Shown: piece after piece, positions 32,981 to 43,328 of the stretch
How the letters are laid out: each line of letters begins with the position of its first letter
Position numbering within the stretch: position 1 is the first letter of the stretch
Origin: an uncultured Pseudomonadota bacterium
GTDB lineage: Bacteria; Pseudomonadota; Alphaproteobacteria; RF32; CAG-239
Direction: 5' to 3'
DNA length: 54,815 bases
Assembly: GCA_902785935.1 (NCBI GenBank)
Contig: CADAAN010000008.1
Span: forward strand, 1-54,815
Translations under genes and position numbers: made by a program
The notes under the pieces: generated by a model
The model's database searches: none
What the model saw: only the letters and a program-made list of their open reading frames with translations
What the model was told of the DNA's origin: nothing

Positions 32981-34108
32981 ATGTGGGCACTTAATTTCTT
33001 TTATTATGTCGTTCCGTTTATTGTCGTTCTGGGCATTTTGGTATTTGTGCATGAATTCGGGCACTTTATTGTTGCGCGCGCTTGCGGTGTTGAGGTCAGC
33101 GCTTTTTCTATCGGCTTTGGAAAAGAGCTTTGGGGCAGGCGCGATAAACACGGCACATATTGGAAGATTTCTGCCGTTCCGCTTGGCGGATATTGTCAGT
33201 TTTTAGGTGACGGAGATGCCTCATCTTCATCAACGCAGAATCTCAATGAATTAAGTGATGCACAAAAAAAACGGGCTTTTGCCTTTCAAAATCCGTTTAA
33301 AAAATTGGCAATTGTTTTAGCCGGCCCCGGGTTTAATTATCTTTTGGCGCTTTTGATTTATTTTGTTTTGTTTGCTTCATTCGGAAAATTTAATATTCCG
33401 CCGGTTATCGGTGAAGTGATGGAAGGAAGTTTGGCTCAAAGTTTGGGGCTTCAAAAAGATGACAGAATAATAAATATCAACGGACACGATGTTGCTGAGT
33501 TTTCAGACATATCGCGTGAGGTTTTAATGGCAGCCGATCATAAGATCGTTTTAAGTGTTCGCAGAAATGGCAAAGAGTTGCACTTTGACGGTATCTTGAC
33601 AGAGCTTGAAAATGCGCAAAAAGACGGTGAAGTTAAAAAGCAATATATGCTTGGTATCAAATCTGTCGGTGCGGTGGAATTGACACATCAAAGACTTTCA
33701 ATACCGCAAGCTTTTGTCAGCGCCGCATCTGAGGTTTGGAGTGTGACGGCAATGACTTTGAGAGGCTTGTCTCAGATGATTTCCGGTGTTCGCTCAAGTG
33801 AAGATGTCGGAGGCATTATCCGCATTGCCGAAATGTCGGGTGATATCACTAAAAATGAGTCATTTTTGGATTTTGTGACATTTTTGGCACTCTTGTCCAT
33901 CAATCTCGGTTTGATTAATCTCTTTCCGATACCGGTTTTAGATGGTGGGCACGTGGTGATTTTCATACTTGAAATTTTAACAGGTCGTGAAATCAAAGAA
34001 AAAATAAAAGATTATCTTTTCAAAGCAGGCTTTATGTTGCTGCTTGCTTTGATGATTTTTGCAACATGGAACGATATTGTTCATTTAATCAAAAGGTTTT
34101 TTAATTAA
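32981..34108 (+). CDS. rseP: Site-2 intramembrane zinc protease RseP
   Basis: A 375-residue protease. The zinc site HEFGH is at residues 24-28 (VFVHEFGHFIVARACGVEV), with the PDZ domain in the middle (SLGLQKDDRIININGHDV) and the C-terminal motif NLFPIPVLDGGHVV. It cleaves anti-sigma factors or signal peptide remnants in the inner membrane and monitors envelope stress, a fitting neighbour for bamA. It is co-directional with cdsA and bamA. Confidence 0.96.
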   Translation: MWALNFFYYVVPFIVVLGILVFVHEFGHFIVARACGVEVSAFSIGFGKELWGRRDKHGTYWKISAVPLGGYCQFLGDGDASSSSTQNLNELSDAQKKRAFAFQNPFKKLAIVLAGPGFNYLLALLIYFVLFASFGKFNIPPVIGEVMEGSLAQSLGLQKDDRIININGHDVAEFSDISREVLMAADHKIVLSVRRNGKELHFDGILTELENAQKDGEVKKQYMLGIKSVGAVELTHQRLSIPQAFVSAASEVWSVTAMTLRGLSQMISGVRSSEDVGGIIRIAEMSGDITKNESFLDFVTFLALLSINLGLINLFPIPVLDGGHVVIFILEILTGREIKEKIKDYLFKAGFMLLLALMIFATWNDIVHLIKRFFN

Positions 34109-34126
34109 AAAATACGAGGAAAATAT

Positions 34127-36382
34127 ATGAAAAAAATACATTTTGCATTTGTTTTGTTGATGGGTTCGGCGATTGCATCAAACGCATCGGCATTTTATGT
34201 CAAAAGCATCGATGTTGAAGGCTTAAAGCGTGTTGAAAAAGAAACGGTTAATGCATATCTCGGCATTAAAAAAGGAACAGACATTTCACAAGATGCGCTT
34301 GATGCTTCATTTAAGAATCTGTACGCCACAGGGCTTTTTTCGGATATCAAAATGGAAACGCTCGACAGTGGTGTCTTGAAGGTTGAGGTTACGGAAAATC
34401 CCTTGATTGCAGAGCGTGCTTTTGATGGCAACAAAAAACTGAGTGATAAAATTTTATCGGCTGAAGTTTTGAGCAAACCTAACAGCATCTATAACAAATC
34501 AAAAGTTTTGGAAGATGTGCAACGTATCATTGCTCTTTACAAAAAATCTGGGCGCTATGGTGCAATGGTCAGTCCGAAGATTATTGAACGTGACGAAAAC
34601 CGCGTGGATTTGATTTTTGAAATCGATGAAGGTAGCAAAGCCAAAATCAGTCAAATCAACTTTTTTGGAAATAAGCACTACTCAAGCTCAGATTTGAAAG
34701 AAGAAATTATGAGTCGTGAATCACGTTGGTATCGTTTGCTTGGCAGTTCAGATACGTATGATGCCGATAAGATGAATTATGACAAAGAGATGCTTCGTCG
34801 TTTTTATTATGAACGCGGATATGCTGATTTTGACGTGACTTCAGCCGTGGCGGAATTGGCGCCGAATAATAAGTCATTTATCTTAAATTTCAATGTTGAT
34901 GAGGGTATACGTTACAAAATCGGCGAAATTACGATTGACAGTGAAATTGAAGACGTCAACACCAAAAAGCTTTACAAAGAAATTGATATCAAAAAAGGTG
35001 AATGGTACAATATCAAAAAAATTGAAAGATCAATCACCGATATGACGGAATATCTAGGCAAAAAAGGTTTTGTTTTTGCAGAGGTTTCACCGACATTAGA
35101 ACGCCATGAGGACGGTGTGATTGATGTGGCCTTTCATGTGGTGCAGGGTGAACGTATCTTTGTGAATCGCATCAATATTTCGGGCAATACACGCACAATT
35201 GATGAGGTTATTCGTCGCGAGATCAGAATAGATGAAGGTGATGCCTTTAATGTGTCTAAAATCAGGGATTCGCGCCGTAATATTGAAAATTTAAATTATT
35301 TCAGCAAAGTGGATATCGATTCTGTTCCCGTTGATGAGAATAAGGCGGATTTAAATATCAATGTTGAAGAAAAATCAACAGGTTATTTTAACATTGGTGT
35401 CGGTTATTCAACGACAAACGGGGCTCTTGTTCAAGCCGGTATTACGGAAAACAACTTTCAAGGTAAAGGCCAAGAGCTGAGCTTAAACGGATCTGTATCA
35501 CAACGTACAAAAGATTATTCTTTGAGCTTTACTGAACCATACTTTTTAGGTCGCCGTTTAAGCGCCGGTGCTGATTTGTTTTATAGTGATGAAGATTATC
35601 AGGACGAAAGTTCGTATGATACGTCAAGTATCGGTTTAAGAACAAGACTTGGATGGAATTATACGGATGATTTTTATCAAACACTTCGCTATACCATCCG
35701 AAATGATGAAATCAGAAACGTTAAAGAAAATGCCTCTGAATATGTCAAAAAGGAAAAAGGCAAAACAACGGGTTCTATCATCGGTCAAACGCTTTATTAT
35801 GACAAGCGTGACAGTGCCGTACGTACAAAGGAGGGGTATTTCCTCTCATTCGGTAATGATATTGCCGGACTTGGCGGCGATGAGAAGTTCTTCAAATTTG
35901 ATGTCAAAGCTTATCAATACTATACTCTTGCCGATTATTGGACATTTAAGTTTCATGCAAACGGCGGATATATCGTAGGTTATGGCGGAAAAGATGTCAG
36001 ATTGTCAAACCGTTATTATCTTGGCGGAAGCACAATGCGCGGTTTTGAATATGCCGGTATCGGTGCTCGCGATAAAAAAACGGATGATGCTTTAGGCGGC
36101 AACTGGGAATTGTACGGCGGTGCCGAGCTGTCCTTCCCGATCGGGCTTGACGATTTGGGCGTCAGAGGTCGTACATTTTTTGATATCGGTATGCTTGGCA
36201 AACCGGATGGTATCAACAAAAATGATGTTGACTATTCTTCAAAGCCGCGTGCATCGGTCGGCTTCGGCTTTGAGTGGTTTTCGCCGATGGGTAAAATCGA
36301 TATCGACTTCGGCTTCCCCGTCATGAAAGAAGATTATGATGAGCGTGAAGTGTTCAGATTGAATTTCGGCACAAGTTTATAA
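34127..36382 (+). CDS. bamA: Outer-membrane protein assembly factor BamA
   Basis: A 751-residue Omp85 protein. A signal peptide ([22 protein letters not shown]) is followed by POTRA domains over about residues 23-410; the first begins [24 protein letters not shown]-terminal 16-strand barrel follows. [12 protein letters not shown] carries the conserved VRGF-like motif of loop 6. It folds and inserts outer-membrane proteins. The last residues are FRLNFGTSL, not ending in the usual phenylalanine. The SD is GAGGAAA. The essential partner lipoproteins are elsewhere, except perhaps the BamE-like protein at 6809-7204. Confidence 0.96.
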   Translation: MKKIHFAFVLLMGSAIASNASAFYVKSIDVEGLKRVEKETVNAYLGIKKGTDISQDALDASFKNLYATGLFSDIKMETLDSGVLKVEVTENPLIAERAFDGNKKLSDKILSAEVLSKPNSIYNKSKVLEDVQRIIALYKKSGRYGAMVSPKIIERDENRVDLIFEIDEGSKAKISQINFFGNKHYSSSDLKEEIMSRESRWYRLLGSSDTYDADKMNYDKEMLRRFYYERGYADFDVTSAVAELAPNNKSFILNFNVDEGIRYKIGEITIDSEIEDVNTKKLYKEIDIKKGEWYNIKKIERSITDMTEYLGKKGFVFAEVSPTLERHEDGVIDVAFHVVQGERIFVNRINISGNTRTIDEVIRREIRIDEGDAFNVSKIRDSRRNIENLNYFSKVDIDSVPVDENKADLNINVEEKSTGYFNIGVGYSTTNGALVQAGITENNFQGKGQELSLNGSVSQRTKDYSLSFTEPYFLGRRLSAGADLFYSDEDYQDESSYDTSSIGLRTRLGWNYTDDFYQTLRYTIRNDEIRNVKENASEYVKKEKGKTTGSIIGQTLYYDKRDSAVRTKEGYFLSFGNDIAGLGGDEKFFKFDVKAYQYYTLADYWTFKFHANGGYIVGYGGKDVRLSNRYYLGGSTMRGFEYAGIGARDKKTDDALGGNWELYGGAELSFPIGLDDLGVRGRTFFDIGMLGKPDGINKNDVDYSSKPRASVGFGFEWFSPMGKIDIDFGFPVMKEDYDEREVFRLNFGTSL

Positions 36383-36396
36383 TTGAAGAGGTAAAA

Positions 36397-37416
36397 ATGG
36401 CAGATAAAGCATTTTTTAGGAACAAAGGCCCGTTTTCGGTTAGCAAAATTGCGGAAATGACGGGTGCTGAAATTGCAGATTCGGCAAAAAGCGATTTGAT
36501 GATTTCGGATATCGAAACGATGGAAAAAGCAGGTGATGACCAAATTTGTTTTTTCTATGATAAAAAAGCTAAAACCAAGGCTTCAGAAATTAAAGCATCC
36601 GCTTGTGTGACCACAAAAGATTTAGCACCTTTTGTGGCGTCAAATACTGCAATTTTGACCTGTGACGACCCGAAAGGGGCATACTTAAAGCTCAATTTGG
36701 CAATGTATGAAGAATATTTGCCCGAGCCGCATATTTCAAGTAAAGCCTCCATTCATCCTACGGCCAAAATCGGTAAAAATTGTGTGATAGCAGATTTTGT
36801 GACGATTGAAGAAAATGCCGTTATCGGGGATAATTGCCGAATTGAGTCCGGTGCTTATATCGGCCGTGCTTGTCAAATCGGAAACAATTGTCGCATCGGT
36901 GTTAATGCAACGATAAGTTATTGTTTGATGGGCAATGATTGTTATATTTACAGCGGGGCCAGAATCGGCAATGACGGTTTCGGTTTTAATACAATAGCCG
37001 GACAGCATAAACGTATTCCTCAGGTCGGGCGCGTGATTATCGGCAATGATGTTGAAATCGGCGCAAATACATGTGTTGACAGAGGTGCGCTTGATGATAC
37101 GGTGATAGGGGACGGCTGTCGCGTCGATAATTTGGTGCAGATTGCACACAATGACAAGTTCGGCAGAGGGTGTATTTTGGTCTCTCAAGTGGGTGTTGCC
37201 GGCAGTTGTCATTTTGGCGATTATGTGGTCTGCGGCGGCCAAACGGGTTTTGCCGATCACTTAAATATTGGCTCTCAGGCACAAATCGCGGCTCAATCGG
37301 GTGTGATGCGTGATGTTGAACCCGGGGCAGTGCTTTTGGGTACGCCGGCTGTACCGTTTAAGGACTTTATGCGCCAAGTTGCCTTTTTGCAAAAAAATTC
37401 TAAAAAGCAGGGATAA
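36397..37416 (+). CDS. lpxD: UDP-3-O-acylglucosamine N-acyltransferase
   Basis: A 339-residue left-handed beta-helix acyltransferase of lipid A synthesis. N-terminal uridine-binding domain to about residue 105, followed by many hexapeptide repeats ([33 protein letters not shown]). The catalytic histidine lies in [12 protein letters not shown]. It ends with AIPFKDF-like text ([15 protein letters not shown]). It shows that this organism makes LPS. The next gene is fabZ, two bases after. Confidence 0.96.
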   Translation: MADKAFFRNKGPFSVSKIAEMTGAEIADSAKSDLMISDIETMEKAGDDQICFFYDKKAKTKASEIKASACVTTKDLAPFVASNTAILTCDDPKGAYLKLNLAMYEEYLPEPHISSKASIHPTAKIGKNCVIADFVTIEENAVIGDNCRIESGAYIGRACQIGNNCRIGVNATISYCLMGNDCYIYSGARIGNDGFGFNTIAGQHKRIPQVGRVIIGNDVEIGANTCVDRGALDDTVIGDGCRVDNLVQIAHNDKFGRGCILVSQVGVAGSCHFGDYVVCGGQTGFADHLNIGSQAQIAAQSGVMRDVEPGAVLLGTPAVPFKDFMRQVAFLQKNSKKQG

Positions 37417-37418
37417 AA

Positions 37419-37856
37419 ATGGAAAGTCAAATATATAAAATCAATGATATTATGCGCATTTTGCCGCACAGATATCCGTTTTTGCTTGTCGATCAAATTG
37501 AGGTGATAAACAAGGGCGAAGAGGGTATAGGCTATAAAAATGTAACGATGAATGAGCCGTTTTTTCAAGGCCACTTTCCCGATAATCCGATTATGCCGGG
37601 TGTCTTACAGATTGAGGCAATGGCTCAGACTGCGGGCTTTATCATTGCAACGGGATTTGAGCAAGATAAAAAGGCCAACGTCTTGTTTATGGGCGTGGAT
37701 AAGGTTAAGTTTCGCCATCAGGTCATTCCGGGTGACAGGCTTGAAATTCATGCCAAAAAAATTAAGGCACATCGCAACGTTTTTGTCTGTGAGGCAAAAG
37801 CTTATGTCGGCCAAAACCTTGTTTGTGAGGCAATTCTTACGGCAATGGTTAACTAA
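37419..37856 (+). CDS. fabZ: 3-hydroxyacyl-ACP dehydratase FabZ
   Basis: A 145-residue hotdog-fold dehydratase. Motifs: ILPHRYPFLLVDQIE, the catalytic-His segment GHFPDNPIMPGVLQIEAMAQ with the Glu at EAMAQ, and VKFRHQVIPGDRLEIHAK. It serves fatty-acid elongation, and its usual operon mates lpxD and lpxA share hydroxyacyl-ACP. Here no lpxA follows; a pilin-like gene does. Confidence 0.96.
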   Translation: MESQIYKINDIMRILPHRYPFLLVDQIEVINKGEEGIGYKNVTMNEPFFQGHFPDNPIMPGVLQIEAMAQTAGFIIATGFEQDKKANVLFMGVDKVKFRHQVIPGDRLEIHAKKIKAHRNVFVCEAKAYVGQNLVCEAILTAMVN

Positions 37857-37877
37857 AAAAATATATCAAAAGACATA

Positions 37878-37906
37878 TTGACAATGAAAAAAAATCTTTA
37901 TAAGAT
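37878..37906 (+). promoter_or_regulatory. Promoter of the pilin-like gene
   Basis: A perfect TTGACA (37878-37883) is followed after 17 bases by TAAGAT (37901-37906), about 44 bases before the start codon. The gene therefore probably has its own transcript instead of reading on from fabZ. Confidence 0.7.
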
Positions 37907-37949
37907 AGAAAAAAAATTGTTTCAAATTTAAAATTTTGGGAGAAAAATT

Positions 37950-38465
37950 ATGAAAATAAATCAATCCGGTCGTTCAATGATTGAAATGCTCGGCGTTTTG
38001 GCAATTATCGGTGTTTTATCCGCCGCAGGTCTTTACGGCTATCAAAAAGCGATGATGAAGCACAAGGCCAACAAGACAATCAATCAAATGGCAACCATCA
38101 TCAATAATATCCACACGGCGTTTGCTAACTCTTCAGCATCGCAAAAGCCTTATTCAGGGATGTGCGAAAGTGGTGATGCAAACGCAGAAGGAGGCTGTGA
38201 TGCGACGAGTAAGCTTATTCAACTCAATGTCTTTCCTGAAGAAATGCTTCGTGGAAATGGTGAAAATGTTGAAGTATATGACCTTTACCAAGGTGAGGTC
38301 AAAGTGACAGTCAAAGGCGGTGGTGAATATTTCGAGCTGGATTTTGCAAACTTGCCGAAGGATGTCGCGGTCAGCCTTGGTACGACAGACTGGGGCTTAG
38401 GCGATGCCAGCGGCTTGCAAGAAGTTTCCATCAACGACGGAGCGGAAACACCAGTAGTACCGTAA
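37950..38465 (+). CDS. Type IV pilin-like/prepilin protein
   Basis: A 171-residue protein with a class III (type IV) prepilin signal: a short basic leader MKINQSGRS followed by MIEMLGVLAIIGVLSAAGLYGYQK, with glutamate 12 at the expected +5 position. The cleavage glycine would be G7. The C-terminal domain contains a pair of cysteines (MCESGDANAEGGCD) and a beta-rich end. It could be a pilus or type II/competence pseudopilin subunit; no pilus-assembly genes are next to it. SD GGGAG seven bases before the ATG. A strong terminator follows. Confidence 0.85.
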   Translation: MKINQSGRSMIEMLGVLAIIGVLSAAGLYGYQKAMMKHKANKTINQMATIINNIHTAFANSSASQKPYSGMCESGDANAEGGCDATSKLIQLNVFPEEMLRGNGENVEVYDLYQGEVKVTVKGGGEYFELDFANLPKDVAVSLGTTDWGLGDASGLQEVSINDGAETPVVP

Positions 38466-38505
38466 AATTACATTTTTACGCTTTTGAAAAGAATGATTTT
38501 CAAAC

Positions 38506-38538
38506 AAAACCCGGCGATAATATGTCGGGTTTTCTTTT
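38506..38538 (+). terminator. Intrinsic terminator of the pilin-like gene
   Basis: AAAACCCG (38506-38513) pairs with CGGGTTTT (38526-38533), followed by a T-rich tail. Confidence 0.85.
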
Positions 38539-38619
38539 GTATGTTTTTATTTTTTTATAAAAAGCAAGAATTGCGTGATTTTATTGAATGTTTATACTCT
38601 CGATGCAAAAAACAGGCAC

Positions 38620-38653
38620 AAAAAAAACCGAACAAATAAGCTCGGTTTTTTTT
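38620..38653. terminator. Bidirectional intrinsic terminator
   Basis: ACCGA (38627-38631) and TCGGT (38642-38646) are flanked by A7 and T8, so the hairpin extends on either strand. It mainly serves the minus-strand barrel gene. Confidence 0.75.
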
Positions 38654-38672
38654 CATCTTTTTAACTTATCAC

Positions 38673-39239
38673 TTAGAAAGCGTAACGTACGCCAAATGAC
38701 AATGTGTCAAAGCCTCTGATGTCTTTGTTGACGAAAGCAACGTGACGATACATTGCTCTGACACCCCAGTTTTCAGTAATGTTGTACTGAACACCGGCAC
38801 CCAAGCGGTAGCCCCAAACATGCTCTGATCCATGGAAAGAGCCGACAAGAGATTTCGGGCCTACTTTTTCTTCAAATCTGTAACGACCGATACCGGCTGT
38901 GCCCAAAAGTTCCCATTCGCCATAGCAACCCAAAGGCAAAATACCGAAAGCATCAACACCATATGCACCATATTCGGAATGAATTTTTACCGGTCTGTGT
39001 TTTTTTGTAGCATGTTTTGAAAGTTCACCGAAAGCTTCAACAGCAAAATACGGCGAAACTTTTGTACCGACATTGATTGAACCGGAATGGTATTTTCCGG
39101 GAACTATACCATCTAAGAATGAAGCTTTGTTCACAAAGTTCAAGTTATAATCAGCACCGACATAAGGTGTCAATTCAACAGCCTGAGCATTGAAAGCAAA
39201 AACGCTGGCAACACCGGCAAGTAATAAAGTTTTATTCAT
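38673..39239 (-). CDS. Small outer-membrane beta-barrel protein (OmpX/opacity-like)
   Basis: A 188-residue exported protein. A signal peptide (MNKTLLLAGVASVFAFNAQA) is followed by alternating strands: VELTPYVGADYNLNF, WELLGTAGIGRYRFEEKV, GYRLGAGVQYNITENWGVRAMYRHVAF. It ends in LSFGVRYAF, a typical terminal-phenylalanine beta signal for BamA. The start is at 39239, with AGGAC about nine bases upstream. It belongs to the 8-strand surface-antigen/opacity barrel type. Confidence 0.87.
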   Translation of the reverse strand: MNKTLLLAGVASVFAFNAQAVELTPYVGADYNLNFVNKASFLDGIVPGKYHSGSINVGTKVSPYFAVEAFGELSKHATKKHRPVKIHSEYGAYGVDAFGILPLGCYGEWELLGTAGIGRYRFEEKVGPKSLVGSFHGSEHVWGYRLGAGVQYNITENWGVRAMYRHVAFVNKDIRGFDTLSFGVRYAF

Positions 39240-39389
39240 GAAATTTTGTCCTTTTAAATAAATCAATTTATTTACATATATCGTTCTAAATTAGAACAAT
39301 ATGTTATAGACTTTAGTTCAATTTTTCTTTATTTGCAAGCATTTTTTTAATTTTTTTTGATGTTTGTGCCGATTTTTTAAGAAAAACGC

Positions 39390-39830
39390 TTAAAAAACAA
39401 CAGTATTGCCAATTTTGATGGCATGTTTTTTCACCTCTCCGGCATTAATCTCGACCACCATAGATGCTGCCTTGTGTGTTGGTGAGATGATTTTTAGACT
39501 CATCGGCTCTGTATTTTCTGCAATGCCGATAATTTTACCTTCTTTTGAGATAAAAAGCATATCAAGCGGTATCAATGTGTTTTTCATCCACATTGCAATC
39601 GGTTGAGGGTGCGATTCATCAAATAAAAAAATCATCCCTGAATTTGAGGGCATTTTTTCACGCCACATCAAACCTTTTGTCCTTTTTTCATCCGTATCGG
39701 CAATTTCGACCATATAATGTACATCACCGTTTGATGTTTTAATCGTCAATGGCTTTGAATCCTTTTTCACGCAAGCCGAAAGCATCAAAACGATAAGAAA
39801 AATGAAAACTTTAATCTGCTTTTTGAACAT
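39390..39830 (-). CDS. DUF192 lipoprotein
   Basis: A 146-residue lipoprotein with MFKKQIKVFIFLIVLMLSAC (lipid cysteine 20), then a DUF192 domain: VEIADTDEKRTKGLMWREKMPSNSGMIFLFDESHPQPIAMWMKNTLIPLDMLFI. The family is widespread and of unknown function. The start at 39830 is set by AGAGG upstream; the frame also stays open far upstream, opposite recJ, but that is not coding. The DUF192 domain sits C-terminal to the lipobox without a linker. Confidence 0.9.
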   Translation of the reverse strand: MFKKQIKVFIFLIVLMLSACVKKDSKPLTIKTSNGDVHYMVEIADTDEKRTKGLMWREKMPSNSGMIFLFDESHPQPIAMWMKNTLIPLDMLFISKEGKIIGIAENTEPMSLKIISPTHKAASMVVEINAGEVKKHAIKIGNTVVF

Positions 39831-39964
39831 TTTTGCCTCTTTACCGAGATAATATGAAAAAAACGTACAAAAAGTAAAGTAAAAAATCATTTTTTTGATT
39901 GTTTTTGTGGCGTTGTTGTGGCAAAATGGCTCCATTGGTTGAATTTTAGCGGATATATAAAGCG

Positions 39965-41725
39965 TTGTTTGAAGATAAACTTTCAATTTCGGGGCAAAAG
40001 TGGATTTATCAAAAAGCTGACGAAAATCAGGTTGAATTTTTGATGCAACGCTTAGGGCTTTCATACTCTTTATGCCGTATTTTGGCTTCAAGAGGCATAA
40101 CTCCTGAAACAGCGCCCGTCTTTTTATCTCCGAAGTTGCAAACTTTGATGCCGGACCCTTCATGTCTTCGTGATATGGACAAGGCGGCCGCTTTGCTTGC
40201 AGATGCGATTGAAAAAAAAGAAAAAGTCGGTATTATAGGTGACTATGATGTTGACGGTGCGACATCAAGTGCCATTTTGCGCCTTTATCTTGAATCTTTT
40301 GATATTCAAGTTGTGACGCATATCCCTGAACGTGATGAAGGTTACGGACCGAGTAATCACGCTTTTGAAATGTTTAAGGCGCAAAATATCAAAACGGTTG
40401 TCACAACCGATTGCGGCACAACGGCATTTGATGTCTTAAATAAGGCCGCTCAAGATGGGTTTAACATTATTATCATTGACCATCATGAAGCTGAGGCAAA
40501 GTTGCCGGATGTTAAAGCTGTTGTTAATCCGAAACGCTTGGATGAAAAAAACGATTATCCGGACTTAAAGTATTTGGCTGCCGTGGGGGTTGTGTTTTTA
40601 ACACTTGTTGCCGTTAATCGTGAACTTAATGACAGAGGCTGGTTTGAGGCGCATCAAAAGCCTGATTTGCTTTCATTTTTAGACCTTGTGGCATTGGGAA
40701 CGGTTTGTGATGTTGTGCCTCTTTTGGGGCTTAACAGAGCTTATGTCAAGCAAGGACTTAAGGTGATTTCAATGCGAAAGAATCTCGGCCTGACGACGCT
40801 GATTGACAATTCAGGCATTAAAGAAAAGCCCGATGTCTATCACCTAGGCTTTGTCTTAGGACCCAGAATCAACGCCGGCGGCAGGGTAGGGGATTCTTCC
40901 GTCGGACACAGATTGCTTTGTACTAATAGCCCATCTGAGGCTATGGATTTGACACAAAAACTTAATACCTATAACATTGATCGAAAAGATATTGAAACAC
41001 ACGTTTTAAGTGAAGCTTTGGAGCAATTAGAGGGCGAGCCGCAAGCTTATCCGATGGCCTTTGTGTACGGCAAAACATGGCATCAAGGCGTTATCGGAAT
41101 TGTGGCCGGAAAATTAAAAGAACGCTATCATCTACCCTCATTTGTGATGAGTATTGAAACAGATGAAGTCAAAGGATCCGCACGTTCTGTCAATGGGCTT
41201 GATTTAGGTGCCCTGATTATGAGTGCCAAAGAAAAAGGACTGCTGACAAAAGGCGGCGGGCACGTCATGGCGGCAGGATTTTCTTTAAACAAAGACAAAA
41301 TCGAAGATTTTAAGACATTTGTCGGTACTTATATCAACGAAAAACTGAGCGCGGCATCGCTTGTTCCGACGCTTGATTTTGATGTGCTTTTAAGCCTTGG
41401 CGGTGCAACACTTGAATTGGCTGAAGAATTTCAGATTTTAGCACCGTTTGGAACCATGCATCCCGAACCGAAGGTTGTGATTGAAAATGTTTCTATTGCC
41501 AATGCATCGATTGTGGGTGATGGTCATGTCAGGTGTTTGTTGTCTGCCGACCGTTTAACCAAAGCCGTCAAAGCGATTTGTTTTAAGTGTGCGGATAATG
41601 CCATCGGTCAGGCCATGTTATCTCAAAATGAAAAACGATATAATGTGCTTGGAACACTTCGAGTTGATGAATGGATGAACAAAAAAACTTTGCAATTGAT
41701 AATTGAAGATTTAATGGAGGTTTGA
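39965..41725 (+). CDS. recJ: Single-stranded-DNA-specific exonuclease RecJ
   Basis: A 586-residue DHH-superfamily 5'-3' exonuclease used in recombination and repair. Motifs: IIGDYDVDGATSSAILRLYL near residue 92, VVTTDCGTTAFD, the DHH motif IIIDHHEAEAKLPD near 171, and the C-terminal DHHA1 region KGSARSVNGLDLGALI and KGGGHVMAAGFSL. The best start is TTG at 39965: the frame is closed by a TAG at 39947 and no ATG lies between. A weak SD is a reason for some doubt about the exact start. Followed by a DUF502 gene after one base. Confidence 0.95.
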   Translation: MFEDKLSISGQKWIYQKADENQVEFLMQRLGLSYSLCRILASRGITPETAPVFLSPKLQTLMPDPSCLRDMDKAAALLADAIEKKEKVGIIGDYDVDGATSSAILRLYLESFDIQVVTHIPERDEGYGPSNHAFEMFKAQNIKTVVTTDCGTTAFDVLNKAAQDGFNIIIIDHHEAEAKLPDVKAVVNPKRLDEKNDYPDLKYLAAVGVVFLTLVAVNRELNDRGWFEAHQKPDLLSFLDLVALGTVCDVVPLLGLNRAYVKQGLKVISMRKNLGLTTLIDNSGIKEKPDVYHLGFVLGPRINAGGRVGDSSVGHRLLCTNSPSEAMDLTQKLNTYNIDRKDIETHVLSEALEQLEGEPQAYPMAFVYGKTWHQGVIGIVAGKLKERYHLPSFVMSIETDEVKGSARSVNGLDLGALIMSAKEKGLLTKGGGHVMAAGFSLNKDKIEDFKTFVGTYINEKLSAASLVPTLDFDVLLSLGGATLELAEEFQILAPFGTMHPEPKVVIENVSIANASIVGDGHVRCLLSADRLTKAVKAICFKCADNAIGQAMLSQNEKRYNVLGTLRVDEWMNKKTLQLIIEDLMEV

Positions 41726-41726
41726 T

Positions 41727-42401
41727 ATGAAAAAAAAGAAAAAACAGCTCAAAAAAAATATTGAGAAAAAGCCCTCAATTGTTGCGCGTTTTTTGGGCAA
41801 AATCAAGACTTATCTGTTTACGGGTATCTTGGTCACGGCGCCGGTCGGCATGACGTTTTATATTGCATTTAAGCTCATTGTTTATATCGACAAGTGGTCA
41901 AATGCGATTGTGCCTGAAAAATTTCGTTTCAGTGAATATCTGCCCTTTGAAGTGCCGGGGCTTGGCATTGCTGTTATTGTGGCCGTTCTGATTTTTATCG
42001 GTATGTTTACGACAGGATACGTCGGGCGTTTTTTTGTGCGTCTCGGTGAAAAGATTTTATCAAAAATGCCATTTATATCAAGTGTTTACAACCTTTTGAA
42101 ACAAGTTTTCGAAACATTTTTTTCAGGCAAAAAACAATCGTTTAATCAGGTTGTTTTGCTTGAATATCCGCGCAAAGGTATTTGGGTTTTAGGTTTTGTC
42201 AGTTCCAAAACAGATGGTGAAATCGGTAAAAAGATTGATGACAAGGTCTTAAATGTTTTTGTACCGACGACGCCGAACCCGACATCCGGTTTTTTGATTT
42301 TTGTAAAAGAATCGGAGGTTATCAAACTTAAAATGTCGGTTGAAGACGGCTTAAAACTCGTGATATCCTGCGGCATTGTAACGCCGGATAAGGTCAAATA
42401 A
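41727..42401 (+). CDS. DUF502 family membrane protein
   Basis: A 224-residue protein with two hydrophobic segments (FTGILVTAPVGMTFYIAFKLIVY and LGIAVIVAVLIFIGMFTTGYVG). It then has the family text PFISSVYNLLKQVFETFF and VFVPTTPNPTSGFLIFV. DUF502 proteins are inner-membrane proteins of unknown function. The N-terminus is strongly lysine-rich. It follows recJ by one base and is probably co-transcribed. Confidence 0.9.
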   Translation: MKKKKKQLKKNIEKKPSIVARFLGKIKTYLFTGILVTAPVGMTFYIAFKLIVYIDKWSNAIVPEKFRFSEYLPFEVPGLGIAVIVAVLIFIGMFTTGYVGRFFVRLGEKILSKMPFISSVYNLLKQVFETFFSGKKQSFNQVVLLEYPRKGIWVLGFVSSKTDGEIGKKIDDKVLNVFVPTTPNPTSGFLIFVKESEVIKLKMSVEDGLKLVISCGIVTPDKVK

Positions 42402-42570
42402 ACATGATTTTTTTGCTTCAAACGGAAGATCATAAATAAAGTCGGCTTTTTTCATTTTGAGGATACCATTAAATCCATATGCTCAAAATTTTCAAAAAAT
42501 CAAAATTATGCTTTATTTTTGATTTTTTATCTGTTAAAAGCTAAAGGGTAAAAACTTGAGGAGAATCTTG

Positions 42571-43254
42571 ATGAAAAAGTTTTTTTTAACACCATTTTTT
42601 GCGCCTGTTTTTTTCTGTACTTTTTGGGGTGCTTTGCTTTTTGTTGTCCTTGTCTTTTTTAACAGCTTGAAGTTTGAAATTACGACGGATGGACAAGTTA
42701 TTGATATTGCAACATATACGGGATATGCTTTGATGATTTTGACCATGTTATGCCTCATCAAAGACTTTAAGGGCAAAATGCTTTCATGGGCAATTTATTT
42801 AATGCTCGGTGTGGCGGCGCTTTTGCGCGAAGCCGGTATTCAGCATCATTTATCTTCAACAGACAGTACGCCATTCAAATCACGATTTTTTATTAATCCT
42901 GACAATCCGCTGTCTGAAAAAATCATTTTCGGCTTTGTTTTACTTGTGATTTTCGGGGCGCTTTTGTATTTGGTTATTAAGTATGCCAAGCATTTGGTTG
43001 TGTCGTTTTTCAAACTTGATACGTTGACTTGGTCGACTGCGACATTTTGCTTTGTTTTGGTATTTGCAAAATTTGCGGACAGATTTCCTTCTCATTGGCG
43101 ACACCTTAATCATCTGGATGATTTGCCGCGCGAATTTATTGACATATGGTCGCTTTTAGAAGAAAGTTCAGAGCTGTTTTTGCCTTATTTGGTTATAATT
43201 TGCTTTATTCAACACCATTTTTTGCAAAAAAAAGCCTTAAATAAAAAATTTTGA
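42571..43254 (+). CDS. Hypothetical multi-pass membrane protein
   Basis: A 227-residue protein with about five or six hydrophobic segments (FAPVFFCTFWGALLFVVLVFF near the N-terminus; ATYTGYALMILTMLCLI; LSWAIYLMLGVAALL; IIFGFVLLVIFGALLYLVIKY; then STATFCFVLVFAKF and FLPYLVIICFI). No recognised motif. The start at 42571 has AGGAG eight bases upstream; a TTG five codons earlier is the alternative. Its stop overlaps the upstream extension of the transglycosylase gene. Function unknown. Confidence 0.75.
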   Translation: MKKFFLTPFFAPVFFCTFWGALLFVVLVFFNSLKFEITTDGQVIDIATYTGYALMILTMLCLIKDFKGKMLSWAIYLMLGVAALLREAGIQHHLSSTDSTPFKSRFFINPDNPLSEKIIFGFVLLVIFGALLYLVIKYAKHLVVSFFKLDTLTWSTATFCFVLVFAKFADRFPSHWRHLNHLDDLPREFIDIWSLLEESSELFLPYLVIICFIQHHFLQKKALNKKF

Positions 43255-43328
43255 TATTAACCGAAACATTTACTTGTCAAAGACAAAAAATTACATTAAA
43301 GTCAATGATAAAGTATATGAGGGTTGAT

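Noticed and set aside
36736-37260. A 174-codon frame opposite lpxD
   Set aside because: It is an antisense shadow of the hexapeptide repeats of lpxD.
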